64,000 bases of DNA from Arcanobacterium buesumense (GTDB lineage Bacteria > Actinomycetota > Actinomycetes > Actinomycetales > Actinomycetaceae), in NCBI RefSeq assembly GCF_012563545.1, contig NZ_CP050804.1:248001-312000 (forward strand), in the 5' to 3' direction. Positions within the stretch are counted from its first letter, which is position 1; each line of letters starts with the position of its first letter. Of the stretch, positions 24,596 to 34,725 are shown one piece after another. A program made the position numbers and the translations under genes. The notes below the pieces were generated by a model. That model ran no database searches. It was not told the origin of the DNA and saw only the letters and a program-made list of their open reading frames with translations.

Positions 24596-26146
24596 GTGAA
24601 GAAACGTGCCTATAGTATCGCAGGCGCTATTAGTGCTGCGATGCTCGTCATGTCATCGCAGGTGGCGATTGCAGCGCCAGTGACGGATGATGATGTCACG
24701 CAATCTCGATCAGCTGAAGAGACAGCAAAAATGTCAATTGCTGATGCAGAACTTGAGCTAGCAAAATTGTCTGGCGAATCTACAAAACTTGAAATGCAGG
24801 CTGCTCAAGCAAAGGCAGAGAGTTTAAAAGCTCAAGGTGAGCTAGCGGATTCTATCGCGCAAGCGATACGTACGCAGGAGCAAGCTAATAAGGCGCAAGA
24901 AGATGTTGATCGTGCTCGACAGCAGCTTGGCTCGGTGTCTCAAGCTGTCTACCGTGATTCCGCCGCTCAGATTACGTCATCGTTCTATCTCCTCGGTGCC
25001 GAAAGCTTCCGGGCAGCTGATCAAAAGACCCGCGCTTTCGATGCGGTCGCAACCCAAGCAGATTCCAAAGTAAAGCACTTCACTGCACTTGAAGAAGTGG
25101 CCCGTGTTCTCCAGGGGCAAGCCGATAAAGCAGCAGATGAGCAACGCGACATAGCTGATGAAGCTGCGCAAGCGGAAAAGAAAGCTGAAGAACTTTCTCA
25201 ACAGGCTCAACAACAAGTAGATATTGCAAAAGATCGGCGAGCTGCACTCGTTACCGTTCTAGCTCACCAGCGTGGCACAACTGAGGCTCTTGAAGCTCAA
25301 CGTTTAGCAGATATCGAAGCCGATCGGGCAAAACGCTCCCAAGCGGCCGCAGCGGCCCTCATTGCCAGTGCAAATGCTGACCGTTTTGACCAAGCTGTTG
25401 AAATGGCACGACAGACCACTCAAGAAGCAAATGCGACAGTTGCGAAAGTGCGAGCAAATCTTGAGGCAGCAGAAAAGTCTGGAAATCAAGAAGCGATCCG
25501 TCAAGCCCGCGAAGCTCTAGCGAAAGCTGAGCAATCAAGCCAAGCAGTCGCGGCGAACCAGCGAGCAGTTGAAGAGCGTGCAGCAGCCGAACGCGCGGCA
25601 GCTGAACGCGCTGAAGCAGAACGTCGTGCCGAAGAGGCCCGCAAGGCAGAAGAAGCAGCGCAAGCTCGTGCTGAAGCAGAACGCAAAGCTCAAGAAGAGC
25701 AAGCCGCCCGAGATCGCGCAGCCGCTGAGCAAGCAGCAGCTCAGGCTCAGCAAACACCTTCGTATTCTGCGCCAGTGGCACCCGCGCCACAACCTTCAGG
25801 GAATGCTTCCGGTCAAGCTTTAGTGAATTTTGCTCGGAACTATATTGGAGTTCCGTACGTATGGGGAGCAGAGACTCCAGCAGGTTGGGACTGTTCTGGA
25901 TTCTTGAAGTACATTTTTAATCAGCATGGGATTTCGGTACCGCGTACTTCTGGTGGATATATCTCGTACGGATACCGGCAAGTTTCAGCTGCTGAGGCGC
26001 TACCAGGAGATGTACTCTGGTGGCCAGGGCACGTTGGTATGTATACCGGCAATGGAATGCATATTGCCGCCTATAATCCGGCTATGGGAACTCAAGAAGG
26101 TCCAATTTACGGTAGTCCAGTCTACTTGCGCGTAGTTGGAGACTGA
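24596..26146 (+). CDS. secreted NlpC/P60 peptidoglycan endopeptidase (RipA-like)
   Basis: 516-residue exported hydrolase expected to cut the D-Glu to diamino-acid bond of stem peptides during cell separation. It has a signal peptide ending VAIAA (about 27), a long coiled coil (about 40-340) and an Ala/Glu/Arg heptad-rich segment (about 320-385). A short Pro-rich linker leads to the NlpC/P60 domain with Cys433 in WDCSGF and His479 in GHVGMY; a following His (MHIAAYN) may complete the site. GTG 24596 is preferred because GTGGAGG lies 5 bases before it and the signal peptide then begins MKKRAY. It ends at a bidirectional terminator shared with ppa. Confidence 0.92.
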   Translation: MKKRAYSIAGAISAAMLVMSSQVAIAAPVTDDDVTQSRSAEETAKMSIADAELELAKLSGESTKLEMQAAQAKAESLKAQGELADSIAQAIRTQEQANKAQEDVDRARQQLGSVSQAVYRDSAAQITSSFYLLGAESFRAADQKTRAFDAVATQADSKVKHFTALEEVARVLQGQADKAADEQRDIADEAAQAEKKAEELSQQAQQQVDIAKDRRAALVTVLAHQRGTTEALEAQRLADIEADRAKRSQAAAAALIASANADRFDQAVEMARQTTQEANATVAKVRANLEAAEKSGNQEAIRQAREALAKAEQSSQAVAANQRAVEERAAAERAAAERAEAERRAEEARKAEEAAQARAEAERKAQEEQAARDRAAAEQAAAQAQQTPSYSAPVAPAPQPSGNASGQALVNFARNYIGVPYVWGAETPAGWDCSGFLKYIFNQHGISVPRTSGGYISYGYRQVSAAEALPGDVLWWPGHVGMYTGNGMHIAAYNPAMGTQEGPIYGSPVYLRVVGD

Positions 26147-26151
26147 GGAGC

Positions 26152-26207
26152 ACTGATATAAAAGGTGTGGGCTGACTCGAAGGTCAGCCCACACCTTTTA
26201 TATCAGT
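26152..26207. terminator. bidirectional terminator between NlpC/P60 and ppa genes
   Basis: Perfect 25-bp stem (26152-26176 with 26183-26207) and a 6-base loop. A-rich and T-rich ends on the two arms supply a T-run in both directions, suiting the two convergent genes. Confidence 0.93.
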
Positions 26208-26215
26208 ACTATATC

Positions 26216-26719
26216 TCAGTGGGTGTGAATATAGTATCCGGTGTCCTCAGCGCGTTTAAATGAAGCGCGGATTTCTTCTTCCGCAGCTTCACGGCCAACC
26301 CAGTGTGCACCTTCAACTGATTTTCCTGGCTCGAGATCCTTGTACACTTCGAAGAAGTGTTGGATTTCTAGACGATGGAACTCTGAGACATCTTCGATCT
26401 CGGTACGCCATGAAGCGCGCTGATCAGCGGCTGGGACGCATAGAACTTTATCGTCGCCACCGGCTTCATCAGACATGCGGAACATGCCCAAGGCGCGGCA
26501 ACGAATAACACAACCAGGGAAAGTAGGCTCGTCAAGAAGAACGAGGGCATCTAAAGGATCGCCATCTTCACCGAGCGTGTTATCAATAAAACCGTAATCA
26601 TCGGGGTAGCGGGTAGATGTGAAGAGCATGCGATCAAGGCGGATACGACCCGTTTCATGATCGACTTCGTACTTATTACGATTGCCCTTCGGAATCTCGA
26701 TGGTGACATCAAACTCCAT
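26216..26719 (-). CDS. ppa: inorganic pyrophosphatase (family I)
   Basis: Hydrolyses PPi to two phosphates and so pulls biosynthetic reactions forward. At 167 residues it is a typical soluble bacterial family I enzyme. It begins [20 protein letters not shown] with the conserved Glu and Lys, followed by YPDDYGF and the metal-binding signature [10 protein letters not shown] near residue 54. AAAGGAG lies just before ATG. Divergent from dacB. Confidence 0.97.
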   Translation of the reverse strand: MEFDVTIEIPKGNRNKYEVDHETGRIRLDRMLFTSTRYPDDYGFIDNTLGEDGDPLDALVLLDEPTFPGCVIRCRALGMFRMSDEAGGDDKVLCVPAADQRASWRTEIEDVSEFHRLEIQHFFEVYKDLEPGKSVEGAHWVGREAAEEEIRASFKRAEDTGYYIHTH

Positions 26720-26802
26720 AGGTGGCTCCTTTGAGGTGTCAATTATTCTGCTTTTAATGATTGTAGCCGGTGTTTGGCTTCAGCGTGTGGGAGACTTGTA
26801 AG

Positions 26803-28176
26803 GTGAAGAAAGTAAAGATCGGAATTTGCGTATGTTTGGCCGCCGTTGGTAGCTATGTCGTTGCCGACGCGTGGGATGTTGTCCCCGGACTTTTTACTAC
26901 TAAACCGCCACTTACTGAGCCTTTGCCATATCCAAATTTGACTGAGTGGGAATTCACTGAAAAACAAATTCCACAGTTCGACACACCTGGCAAGCTCGAT
27001 GATGCACATGTGCGCACAATTATTGATGAATTTCGCACAGATGCGCGAGTAAGTGGGAGTGTTTCCGTCGTCGTCGCTGATCCAACTACAAACACAACGC
27101 TTGCCGCGTTCAACGAACAAACCCCAATCCGTCCCGCGTCAACAATGAAATATCTCACGGCAGTGGCGGCATTAAGTAAGCTTGGGCCAAATGCCACTCT
27201 TGATACGACAGTTCAGCAAGACGGTTCAACTCTCTACTTGACTGGCGGTGGTGATGTCACACTTGCTGCCGATGCGGGCGATAACCAGGAGATTATTGGC
27301 CGAGCTGGATTGGCGGACTTAGCATCGCAAGTTGCGGAAAAACTCGCCGCCGCTAATACGTCCACGGTGAGCGTCTACGTCGATTCTTCACGCTATGCAG
27401 AGCCAACTTTCCATCCCACCGTCGTTGCAGAAGGTAATACAGAATTTGTTATGCCGCTGCGTCCTATCGCTGTTAATCGAGGTAAAGTAACTCCGGATAA
27501 ATGGTCTCGTTTTGTTTCTGACCCAGATATTGACGCTGGGCAGATATTTGCTGATCATCTAGCATCTCATGGTATTTCGGTTAGTTTTGAAGGCCGTGGC
27601 CACGCGCCGGCTCAATCACATGAGATCGGGCGCTCACACAGTGCGCCGATTCGTGAACTCGTTGAGATGCTGATGGTGGAGTCAGATAATACGATCGCGG
27701 AAGTTTTAGGCCATGAGGTGGCTATTGCGAGCGATAAGCCAGCGGACTTTGCGGGGGCAAGTGCAGCGGTGACGGAAGTTTTAGTATCTGAAGGTTTTCC
27801 AACCGGTGGAATGCTGATAGATGATAATTCTGGACTGTCGGAAAATAATCGAATATCTGCATCTTTGCTGGCTGAGATTCTGCACCGTGCGTGGGATTGT
27901 GACAAGTGCCCGATTAATGCTATTGGTGCCGCGTTGCCGGTTGGGAGCTTAGATGGAACGCTTCATAATCGCTTTTTAGATTCAGTTGCGCGGGGTCGAG
28001 TTAGGGCGAAAACCGGTACGTTGTCGACGACGACGGCATTGGCGGGTTTCGTGACAGCACGTAGTGGGCAACCATTAATATTCAGCTTTATTGTTAGTGA
28101 TCATGAAGAAAACACGCAGTTAGAGATTCGTGCAGCAATGGATGACGCGTTAGCAAAAATCGTTGACGCAATGTAG
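26803..28176 (+). CDS. dacB: D-alanyl-D-alanine carboxypeptidase/endopeptidase (PBP4 family)
   Basis: Low-molecular-mass class C penicillin-binding protein that trims or cuts peptidoglycan cross-links outside the membrane. Active-site motifs are Ser113-x-x-Lys116 (RPASTMKYL), Ser294-Asp-Asn (VESDN) and Lys403-Thr-Gly (RAKTGTLS). An N-terminal hydrophobic segment (KIGICVCLAAVGSYVVA) acts as signal or anchor, and the insert between the first two motifs is of PBP4 size. GTG 26803 is favoured (GGGAG 9 bases upstream, basic KKVK before the hydrophobic run); the frame is open back to 26770. The next gene follows after 70 bases, in the usual dacB-metallopeptidase-tilS order. Confidence 0.93.
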   Translation: MKKVKIGICVCLAAVGSYVVADAWDVVPGLFTTKPPLTEPLPYPNLTEWEFTEKQIPQFDTPGKLDDAHVRTIIDEFRTDARVSGSVSVVVADPTTNTTLAAFNEQTPIRPASTMKYLTAVAALSKLGPNATLDTTVQQDGSTLYLTGGGDVTLAADAGDNQEIIGRAGLADLASQVAEKLAAANTSTVSVYVDSSRYAEPTFHPTVVAEGNTEFVMPLRPIAVNRGKVTPDKWSRFVSDPDIDAGQIFADHLASHGISVSFEGRGHAPAQSHEIGRSHSAPIRELVEMLMVESDNTIAEVLGHEVAIASDKPADFAGASAAVTEVLVSEGFPTGGMLIDDNSGLSENNRISASLLAEILHRAWDCDKCPINAIGAALPVGSLDGTLHNRFLDSVARGRVRAKTGTLSTTTALAGFVTARSGQPLIFSFIVSDHEENTQLEIRAAMDDALAKIVDAM

Positions 28177-28246
28177 TTAGCCTGACTGTGTACTGCATAC
28201 TGTGGTGGAGGTACGTTATAGAGTGGGGCCAAAGAAAGGCTGAGGT

Positions 28247-29116
28247 ATGAGCAGAAGTATAACAGTGTTATCGCGTCTTTTTACCGGCGGTGGGCCGGAT
28301 TGGAAGCGTGAACAGGCTCAGCAATTCGTGGCCCAGTTATCTGCTGGATCCGAGTTAGCGCCAAAGATTGTTGAGGAGACCAGTGGCCTTCAGGTGCCAG
28401 ATATACCGGTACGAGTTGTTGATCGGGGATGTTGGGCAAAAGTCGCTGTGACATCTATTGAAGCGATGCTTGGCATAAAACGAGACGATAGTAGCAGTAG
28501 AAATTCCCAGATTGCTTTTGCGGCATCTGTGCTATCAATGAAAGTTTTAGGGCAGTGGGATCCTTATTCGTCACGCAAATGCGTCTATCTTGTTGCTCCT
28601 AATATTGCAGATTTCCAACAGCAATGCGGATTGGATAAAGCGGATTTATCAGTGTGGGTGGCTGTCCATGAGCTTACTCATGTCGCCCAATTTTCCGCAG
28701 CTCATTGGTTAGCTGACTATATCGCACATAGAGCACAGGTGCTCTTTGCTGGCGATGAAGATGCTGATGATGAGCAGGTTCTTGATGAGATTACTGCGGT
28801 GATGTCTTTACTAGAAGGGCATGCCACATACGTGATGAATCAGGTTCCGCTTTCCGCGATACCCTCACGAGCACAGATGATTGCAGCTATGGTTAACCGG
28901 CGGGCTAGCAGTGGCATAATTATGCGGTGGATGAGCAACTTGACGGGCTTGGCGAAGAAAAAACAACAATATGTGCAGGGGCATGAATTTGTGAGTGCAG
29001 TTATCGATTCGGTTGGATTGGAAAAATTCAACATGATTTGGCAAGATCCTCGGTTTGTTCCAACAATCGATGAGCTTGCTCATCCGCATCAGTGGATTGG
29101 GCGGGTTGTCGGATGA
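28247..29116 (+). CDS. zincin-like metallopeptidase (DUF2342, 'F420-associated' family)
   Basis: 289-residue protein with the zincin motif HELTHVAQF near residue 143 and a later Glu/His-rich helix (SLLEGHATYVMNQV) that should supply the third ligand. It belongs to the actinobacterial DUF2342 group, often labelled 'coenzyme F420 biosynthesis associated' from gene distribution only; no F420 gene is present here. The position between dacB and tilS is conserved in many Actinobacteria. The stop overlaps the tilS start (ATGA), so the two are translationally coupled. The substrate is unknown. Confidence 0.85.
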   Translation: MSRSITVLSRLFTGGGPDWKREQAQQFVAQLSAGSELAPKIVEETSGLQVPDIPVRVVDRGCWAKVAVTSIEAMLGIKRDDSSSRNSQIAFAASVLSMKVLGQWDPYSSRKCVYLVAPNIADFQQQCGLDKADLSVWVAVHELTHVAQFSAAHWLADYIAHRAQVLFAGDEDADDEQVLDEITAVMSLLEGHATYVMNQVPLSAIPSRAQMIAAMVNRRASSGIIMRWMSNLTGLAKKKQQYVQGHEFVSAVIDSVGLEKFNMIWQDPRFVPTIDELAHPHQWIGRVVG

Positions 29117-30213
29117 GTGGCCCGCATCATCTAGTGAATACCACCCGCATAGCAGTGCGTGAGGCTCTGACAGAGCATCCGGCTGGTGTTCCGGTCATTG
29201 TGGGGGTTTCTGGTGGCTCTGACTCGATGGCCTTAGCTGCTACTGTTGCTTTTGTTGCTCCTAAGCTTGGAATTCCAGTTCATGCGGTGTGCGTGGATCA
29301 CAGACTACGTCCGGAGTCTGCTGCAGAAGCACGTTTTGTGGTTGACGAATTGCGTTCTCGTGGCGTGATAGTGCATGTTGCGCGGGTAGCGGTTAGTGGA
29401 GAGTTGGGGCCAGAAGGTAATGCTCGGGTGGCTCGCTATGATGCTATTGCTGGCTATGCTCGAGAACTTGGTACTGCTCGTCAGCCAGCTTCGGTACTGC
29501 TAGGCCATACGCTTAACGATCAGGCAGAGACGGTGTTACTGGGATTTTCGCGCGGTTCTGGTGCGAAGTCGATTGCGGGGATGCCGGCGCGGGGCCACCT
29601 GCCTTTGCATTCTGATGTGCCGATGTTACGGCCCTTGTTAGGATTTAACCGCCAGGAATTACGCGTAGTATGCCGTGAAACTAAGGTTGAGTGGATAGAA
29701 GATCCCAGCAATGATATCGATGGTCCGTGGCGCTGTGCGGATGGTTCAGCGTTACGTCGTTCGGCAGTCCGTCACAATCTTTTGCCACTGATGGAAGATA
29801 TTTTAGGGCCAGGGACAATCGCGGCTATTAGCCGAACCGCGGGTTTGCTTCAAGATGATAATCAAGCTTTGGAGTTTTATGCCCGTGCAGAATTTGATCG
29901 AGTAGTTCTCTCTCGAAATCCGCTGAGGATTGATTGTTTGTCCTTGGCTCCGGTACCACAAGCGGTTCGACGGCGAGTATTAAAATACGCCATTGAAGAA
30001 AGTGGCGTACGTAGTGGTGAACTGGTGTACTGGCATATTGCAAGACTTGATAAACTCGTAACAGATCGGAAGAACAACAGTGGGCTTGATCTGCCTGGGT
30101 TGCGTGTCACTCGAGAATCTCACCAGTTGAGGTTTGAGTCTGGCGCACAATCACGGCATCATCCACACGGCACATCTAATCCGGTGACGCAAGCACCGAT
30201 GGAGGATACATGA
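29113..30213 (+). CDS. tilS: tRNA(Ile)-lysidine synthase
   Basis: Modifies C34 of the CAU-anticodon tRNA-Ile to lysidine with ATP and lysine, so the tRNA reads AUA. PP-loop motif GVSGGSDSM at residues 31-39; the helix [14 protein letters not shown] and the [10 protein letters not shown] segment match the catalytic domain. 366 residues. ATG 29113 is chosen over upstream starts because it forms an ATGA overlap with the preceding stop. Its own stop overlaps the ftsH start (ATGA). Many Actinobacteria have hpt between tilS and ftsH; here it is absent. Confidence 0.93.
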   Translation: MSGPHHLVNTTRIAVREALTEHPAGVPVIVGVSGGSDSMALAATVAFVAPKLGIPVHAVCVDHRLRPESAAEARFVVDELRSRGVIVHVARVAVSGELGPEGNARVARYDAIAGYARELGTARQPASVLLGHTLNDQAETVLLGFSRGSGAKSIAGMPARGHLPLHSDVPMLRPLLGFNRQELRVVCRETKVEWIEDPSNDIDGPWRCADGSALRRSAVRHNLLPLMEDILGPGTIAAISRTAGLLQDDNQALEFYARAEFDRVVLSRNPLRIDCLSLAPVPQAVRRRVLKYAIEESGVRSGELVYWHIARLDKLVTDRKNNSGLDLPGLRVTRESHQLRFESGAQSRHHPHGTSNPVTQAPMEDT

Positions 30214-32417
30214 GCAACCCTGAAAAGGAAACACCGCAGTCGGGAAATCGTCGCAAGTTAGAAGAATTTAATTCAACTGGGCGGCGGAATCGACGTGGAA
30301 GGTTCGCTAAATTATCGGGTCCAGATAAGCAGAAGGATCCGAAAAATTGGCGTACCCGGTGGGAGGAAGCCAAACGACTTGCAGAGAGTGCGGATAAAAA
30401 ACCGAACAACAAACAGGGCTCTAAAGAGGGATCTAAAAAGCGCCCTAAGCGATCGATTTTTGGTTCCCTCATGATCATCTTCGTATTGGTGTCAGGTTTG
30501 ATCTGGTTTTTTGCGCCGGGTGGATTCACCACTATTAAGACTTCTGAAGGTGTTGCTATTTTAGAAAATAGCGAGCTGGATAAAGAACGCATCCAGGTAA
30601 CTGATGGCATCCAAGTTGTTCAGATATGGCTGGACCAGGAGTTTATTCCGCATGATCTTGAGGGGAAGAAGGGTTCTCCAACGAAGAAAGTGCAATTCCA
30701 GTTTGTCAATGCGCAAGCGGAAAATGTACAAGATCTAGTTGCTAAAGCTGAAGCGAAAAATGGTTACAATTCGGTTGTTCCGCAGCAGTCCTTCCTCGGA
30801 TCGCTATTTTCGTTAATGTTGCCATTGCTTATCTTGTTTGGCTTACTTATGTGGATGCTACCTAAGATTCAGCAAGGAAGCATGGGTGCTTTTGGGCGCG
30901 TGAAAAAGGATGGTATGGAAGAGGACCGTCCTGATGTTACTTTCGCTGATGTTGCTGGTGCTGATGAAGCAGTTGAAGAACTCAAAGAGATTGAAGAATT
31001 TATCGATCATCCAGATAAGTTCCGTAAAATGGGAGCAAAGATTCCGCGCGGAGTTTTGCTCTATGGCCCTCCCGGAACCGGAAAAACATTGCTTGCTAAA
31101 GCGGTAGCAGGAGAAGCCGGAGTGCCTTTCTTCCATATCTCCGCGTCAGAGTTCGTTGAGATGTTTGTTGGCGTGGGTGCTTCTCGAGTGCGTGATCTTT
31201 TCACTAAGGCAAAGAAGTTGGCGCCATCGATTATTTTCGTCGATGAAATTGACGCGGTTGGACGTAATCGCGGCCAAGGTATGGGTGGCGGAAACGATGA
31301 ACGCGAACAAACCCTCAATCAGCTTTTGGTGGAAATGGACGGCTTTGATGAGCGTGCGAACGTGATTGTTATTGCTGCTACAAATCGTCCCGATGTTTTG
31401 GATCCGGCACTTTTACGGCCAGGGCGTTTTGACCGGCAGATTACGGTGGCTGCCCCTGATTTGAAGGGACGTACCGAAATTTTGAAAGTTCATGCCAAAG
31501 ATAAGCCTCTAGCAGATGATATCGAATTAGAGTCGATTGCTCGGCGGACGCCCGGCTTCGCCGGTGCTGAACTGGCTAATCTTCTAAATGAAGCTGCACT
31601 ACTTGCTACCCGGCGGGAGCATGATCGAATCGAAGAAGAAGATCTCGATGAAGCAATTGATCGTGTTATTGCTGGACCACAGCGGCGCACTCAGGTCATG
31701 AACGCTGAAGAAAAGCGGATGACTGCCTATCATGAAGGTGGTCACGCAGTAGCAGCTGCTGCTTTGAATCACACTGATCCAGTAACAAAGGTTACTATTT
31801 TGCCGCGTGGTCGTGCCTTGGGATACACCATGGTGATGCCGACTGAAGATAAGTATTCGGTCTCGCGCAATGAACTTCTTGACCAATTGGTGTATGCCAT
31901 GGGCGGGCGAGTTGCTGAAGAAATCGTATTCCATGATCCATCTACTGGAGCTTCAAACGATATTCAAAAGGCTACCGATATAGCCCGCAAGATGGTGATG
32001 GAATATGGAATGTCCGCCAAGGTTGGTTCGGTGCGGCTTGTGCCGAACGAATCTGATCCAATGACTCGTCTTGGAGGTGGCGGACAACGCGAATACTCTG
32101 AAGAGATGGCTCGTGTTATTGATGAAGAAGTTCGTCTCCTGCTAGACACCGCTCATCAAGAAGCATGGGAGCTGATGATGCAAAATCGTCACGTTCTTGA
32201 TGCGCTTGCTGCAGTGCTTCTAGAAAAAGAAACAATCTTAGAAAAAGAACTTGCTGAGTTATTTACCCAGATTGTTAAAGCTCCACAACGGCAACAGTGG
32301 CTTTCTGCTGAAACACGGCCGGTATCAGATTTACCACCAGTGCCTTTCCCGCAGCAATCTGCCAATGCTGGTCAAGAAGCTGAGATTGATGAACAATCCC
32401 ATGAGAACAGAGAATAA
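30210..32417 (+). CDS. ftsH: ATP-dependent zinc metalloprotease FtsH
   Basis: Membrane-bound AAA+ protease that degrades membrane and short-lived soluble proteins. A charged cytoplasmic N-terminus of about 80 residues precedes TM1 (about 89-108). A short extracytoplasmic domain and TM2 (about 195-214) follow, then AAA with Walker A GPPGTGKT near 285 and Walker [32 protein letters not shown], and zinc motif HEGGH near 507. 735 residues, with an acidic/Gln-rich tail. The start overlaps the tilS stop by four bases; folE follows after 2 bases. Confidence 0.97.
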   Translation: MSNPEKETPQSGNRRKLEEFNSTGRRNRRGRFAKLSGPDKQKDPKNWRTRWEEAKRLAESADKKPNNKQGSKEGSKKRPKRSIFGSLMIIFVLVSGLIWFFAPGGFTTIKTSEGVAILENSELDKERIQVTDGIQVVQIWLDQEFIPHDLEGKKGSPTKKVQFQFVNAQAENVQDLVAKAEAKNGYNSVVPQQSFLGSLFSLMLPLLILFGLLMWMLPKIQQGSMGAFGRVKKDGMEEDRPDVTFADVAGADEAVEELKEIEEFIDHPDKFRKMGAKIPRGVLLYGPPGTGKTLLAKAVAGEAGVPFFHISASEFVEMFVGVGASRVRDLFTKAKKLAPSIIFVDEIDAVGRNRGQGMGGGNDEREQTLNQLLVEMDGFDERANVIVIAATNRPDVLDPALLRPGRFDRQITVAAPDLKGRTEILKVHAKDKPLADDIELESIARRTPGFAGAELANLLNEAALLATRREHDRIEEEDLDEAIDRVIAGPQRRTQVMNAEEKRMTAYHEGGHAVAAAALNHTDPVTKVTILPRGRALGYTMVMPTEDKYSVSRNELLDQLVYAMGGRVAEEIVFHDPSTGASNDIQKATDIARKMVMEYGMSAKVGSVRLVPNESDPMTRLGGGGQREYSEEMARVIDEEVRLLLDTAHQEAWELMMQNRHVLDALAAVLLEKETILEKELAELFTQIVKAPQRQQWLSAETRPVSDLPPVPFPQQSANAGQEAEIDEQSHENRE

Positions 32418-32419
32418 CC

Positions 32420-33010
32420 ATGAGTAAACCAGCGGTACATATCGGTCGTTATGATGAGCAAGAAGTTGTTGACGCTATTGAGCAACTTCTTATCGCAGTA
32501 GGTGAAGATCCACAACGCGATGGTCTTATTGATACCCCAGAGCGGATGGGACGAGCCTATAAAGAAATATTTGCTGGACTGGGACAGGATCCGGCAGACG
32601 TTTTGAATACGACCTTCGATATCCACCATGAAGAACTTGTTGTGGTGCGAGATATTTCGCTGTATTCGATGTGCGAACACCATTTGTTACCCTTTCACGG
32701 AGTAGCGCATATCGGTTACATTCCCGGCGCAGATGGACTTGTTACCGGGTTGTCAAAACTTGCTCGGTTAGTTGAGGGATATGCTAGGCGTCCACAAGTC
32801 CAAGAGCGGCTTACATCCCAAATCGCTGACGCGATTATGGAGCGGTTGCGTGCGCAAGGTGCGATCGTCGTCGTCGAAGCCGAACATATGTGTATGTCAA
32901 TGCGCGGAGTGCGCAAACCTGGCTCACGCACAATGACATCGGCAGTGCGTGGCGTCTTGCGGTCATCTGCAACTCGAGCAGAGGCGATGAGCCTCATTAT
33001 GGTTAAATAA
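32420..33010 (+). CDS. folE: GTP cyclohydrolase I
   Basis: First step of tetrahydrofolate synthesis: GTP to 7,8-dihydroneopterin triphosphate plus formate. At 196 residues it has normal length. Zinc Cys in [12 protein letters not shown] near residue 76, and the second signature [15 protein letters not shown] near 153 with the catalytic His and the other metal Cys. It begins 2 bases after the ftsH stop and is followed by folP and folBK, so the folate branch is one transcription unit. Confidence 0.97.
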   Translation: MSKPAVHIGRYDEQEVVDAIEQLLIAVGEDPQRDGLIDTPERMGRAYKEIFAGLGQDPADVLNTTFDIHHEELVVVRDISLYSMCEHHLLPFHGVAHIGYIPGADGLVTGLSKLARLVEGYARRPQVQERLTSQIADAIMERLRAQGAIVVVEAEHMCMSMRGVRKPGSRTMTSAVRGVLRSSATRAEAMSLIMVK

Positions 33011-33022
33011 GGAGCGCGGTTT

Positions 33023-33829
33023 ATGCATCTTATGGGGATCATTAATGTCACCCCAGATTCCTTCTCTGACGGTGGGAAATGGGCTAACGCTCAACAGGCT
33101 ATCGCCCACGGCATTGACCTGATGGATCAAGGTGCAACAATTTTAGATATCGGTGGTGAATCCACTCGTCCCGGCGCTCAAGCCCTGACATGGGACGAAG
33201 AATGGGCACGCATTGAAAACGTTGTTAGCGAGTTAGCTCGTCAAGGAGAATCGCGAGGTGTTGTCATTTCAATTGACACCTACCACTCTCAAACAGCTCG
33301 GCGCGCTGTAGCTAGCGGTGCTGGCATCATTAATGACGTCACTGGTGGGGCAGATCCAGATATGTTTGCAACAGTCAGTGAATTAGGGTGTGATTACATC
33401 CTGCAGCATTCGCGTGGCAACTCTCAGACGATGAATGCCTTAGCGACCTATCACAATATTGTGGACGATGTTTGTGCAGAACTGCGTGAACGTCGGGATT
33501 TAGCTGTGGCTGCGGGGATTTCTCCAGAGCGCATCATTATTGATCCAGGTCTTGGTTTTGCAAAGATGGGCGATAATGATTGGGATATCCTGGCTGGGAT
33601 TGATCAGTTCAACGCCTTAGGTCACCGAGTATTAGTTGGCGCTTCACGCAAACGTTTCATTGGCCGGCTGGTCGGGGATGACAGCGCTGATCGAGACGTT
33701 TCCACAGGTGTTATTTCAGGATATTTAGCTCAACACGGTGTATGGGCTGCACGTGTGCATAACGTTCGCTCCTCAGTAGCGGTTCTTGCTACGCTAGAAA
33801 AACTTCATCAGCATACTAACGTGCGGTAA
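33023..33829 (+). CDS. folP: dihydropteroate synthase
   Basis: Joins 6-hydroxymethyl-dihydropterin diphosphate to p-aminobenzoate; the sulfonamide target. TIM-barrel signatures: GIINVTPDSFSDGG (residues 4-17), DIGGESTRPGA, INDVTGG, DPGLGFAKM and GASRKRFIG. At 268 residues it is typical. GGAG lies 8-9 bases before ATG. The short loop after INDVTGG reads LQHSRG rather than the common HMQG or HMRG form, a modest deviation in the pterin-side region. Confidence 0.95.
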   Translation: MHLMGIINVTPDSFSDGGKWANAQQAIAHGIDLMDQGATILDIGGESTRPGAQALTWDEEWARIENVVSELARQGESRGVVISIDTYHSQTARRAVASGAGIINDVTGGADPDMFATVSELGCDYILQHSRGNSQTMNALATYHNIVDDVCAELRERRDLAVAAGISPERIIIDPGLGFAKMGDNDWDILAGIDQFNALGHRVLVGASRKRFIGRLVGDDSADRDVSTGVISGYLAQHGVWAARVHNVRSSVAVLATLEKLHQHTNVR

Positions 33830-33849
33830 AACAACGAGGGAGGTGCGCA

Positions 33850-34725
33850 GTGGCTCTCAATGATTCGATTCGACTTACTGGGATTCGCGCGTATGGAACG
33901 CATGGCGTATTAGATTACGAACACAGTCAGCCGCAGGAATTCGTCGTCGATGTTGATCTGTTGGTTGATACCGATCGTGCAGCTCAAACTGATGATATTG
34001 CTGATACGATCAGTTACGCCGATGTGGCCGATAAAGTTGTGGCGCAGATCCAAGGCGAACATTGCAATCTGATTGAAACACTGGCCCATCGTATTCTCAC
34101 TGCGATTATGGATGCGCGGATTGTTAGCGCTGAAGTAGTTGTTCATAAACCACAAGCACCGATTCCACATCAATTCGGTGATGTTTCGGTGTCGATTATG
34201 CGTGAAGGTCCGCTTTTTAGTGAACAGCCACGCAAATATGTGATTGCTATTGGTTCGAATTTAGATAATCCAGAAGAACACGTTCGCCGAGCAATTGCAG
34301 AACTGTCGGATTTTGGTGAGTGGGTTGATGATGTGTCTTCGTTGTATCGCAGTGAGCCACAATTAGCACCGGGTCAAGAAACACAACCGGATTATATTAA
34401 TGCGGTTGTGTCGATTACGTCTTCCACTCCGCCAATGGCGATGCTCAATTTTTTGAATATGGTAGAAGAAGCTCACGGTAGGGAACGCAGTGAACGCTGG
34501 GGTGCACGTACGTTAGATTTGGACATTATTGATGTTTCTGGTGTTACCTCAGATTATTCAGTTTTGACCTTGCCGCATCCACGGGCCCATCAACGTCGAT
34601 TCGTTCTTGAACCGTGGCTAGAGATTGATCCAGATGCCCACCTCAACGGTGTTAGTGTGCGGGGACTTTTAGATAAAGTGCTCGATCAACGCGTGATTAA
34701 AGTTGGGTTTGGCGATGGAAGCTGA
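33850..34725 (+). CDS. folBK: fused dihydroneopterin aldolase / HPPK
   Basis: Bifunctional folate enzyme. Residues 1-118 are FolB (LTGIRAYGTHGVLDYE, with the conserved Glu and the late VVVHKPQAP strand). Residues 128-285 are FolK: IAIGSNLDNPEEHV, then the HPPK signature ERWGARTLDLDII with its Mg-binding Asp pair, and LPHPRAHQRRFVLEP. The fusion supplies two successive steps between FolE and FolP products. GTG start with GGGAGG 6 bases upstream. No stop codon lies between the halves, so this is a true single frame. Confidence 0.95.
   Translation: MALNDSIRLTGIRAYGTHGVLDYEHSQPQEFVVDVDLLVDTDRAAQTDDIADTISYADVADKVVAQIQGEHCNLIETLAHRILTAIMDARIVSAEVVVHKPQAPIPHQFGDVSVSIMREGPLFSEQPRKYVIAIGSNLDNPEEHVRRAIAELSDFGEWVDDVSSLYRSEPQLAPGQETQPDYINAVVSITSSTPPMAMLNFLNMVEEAHGRERSERWGARTLDLDIIDVSGVTSDYSVLTLPHPRAHQRRFVLEPWLEIDPDAHLNGVSVRGLLDKVLDQRVIKVGFGDGS

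Noticed and set aside
25560-25760. Repetitive GC-rich stretch in the NlpC/P60 gene, with long frames on several strands
   Set aside because: It is the DNA of an Ala/Glu/Arg coiled coil; the irregular units are neither a CRISPR array nor a separate gene.
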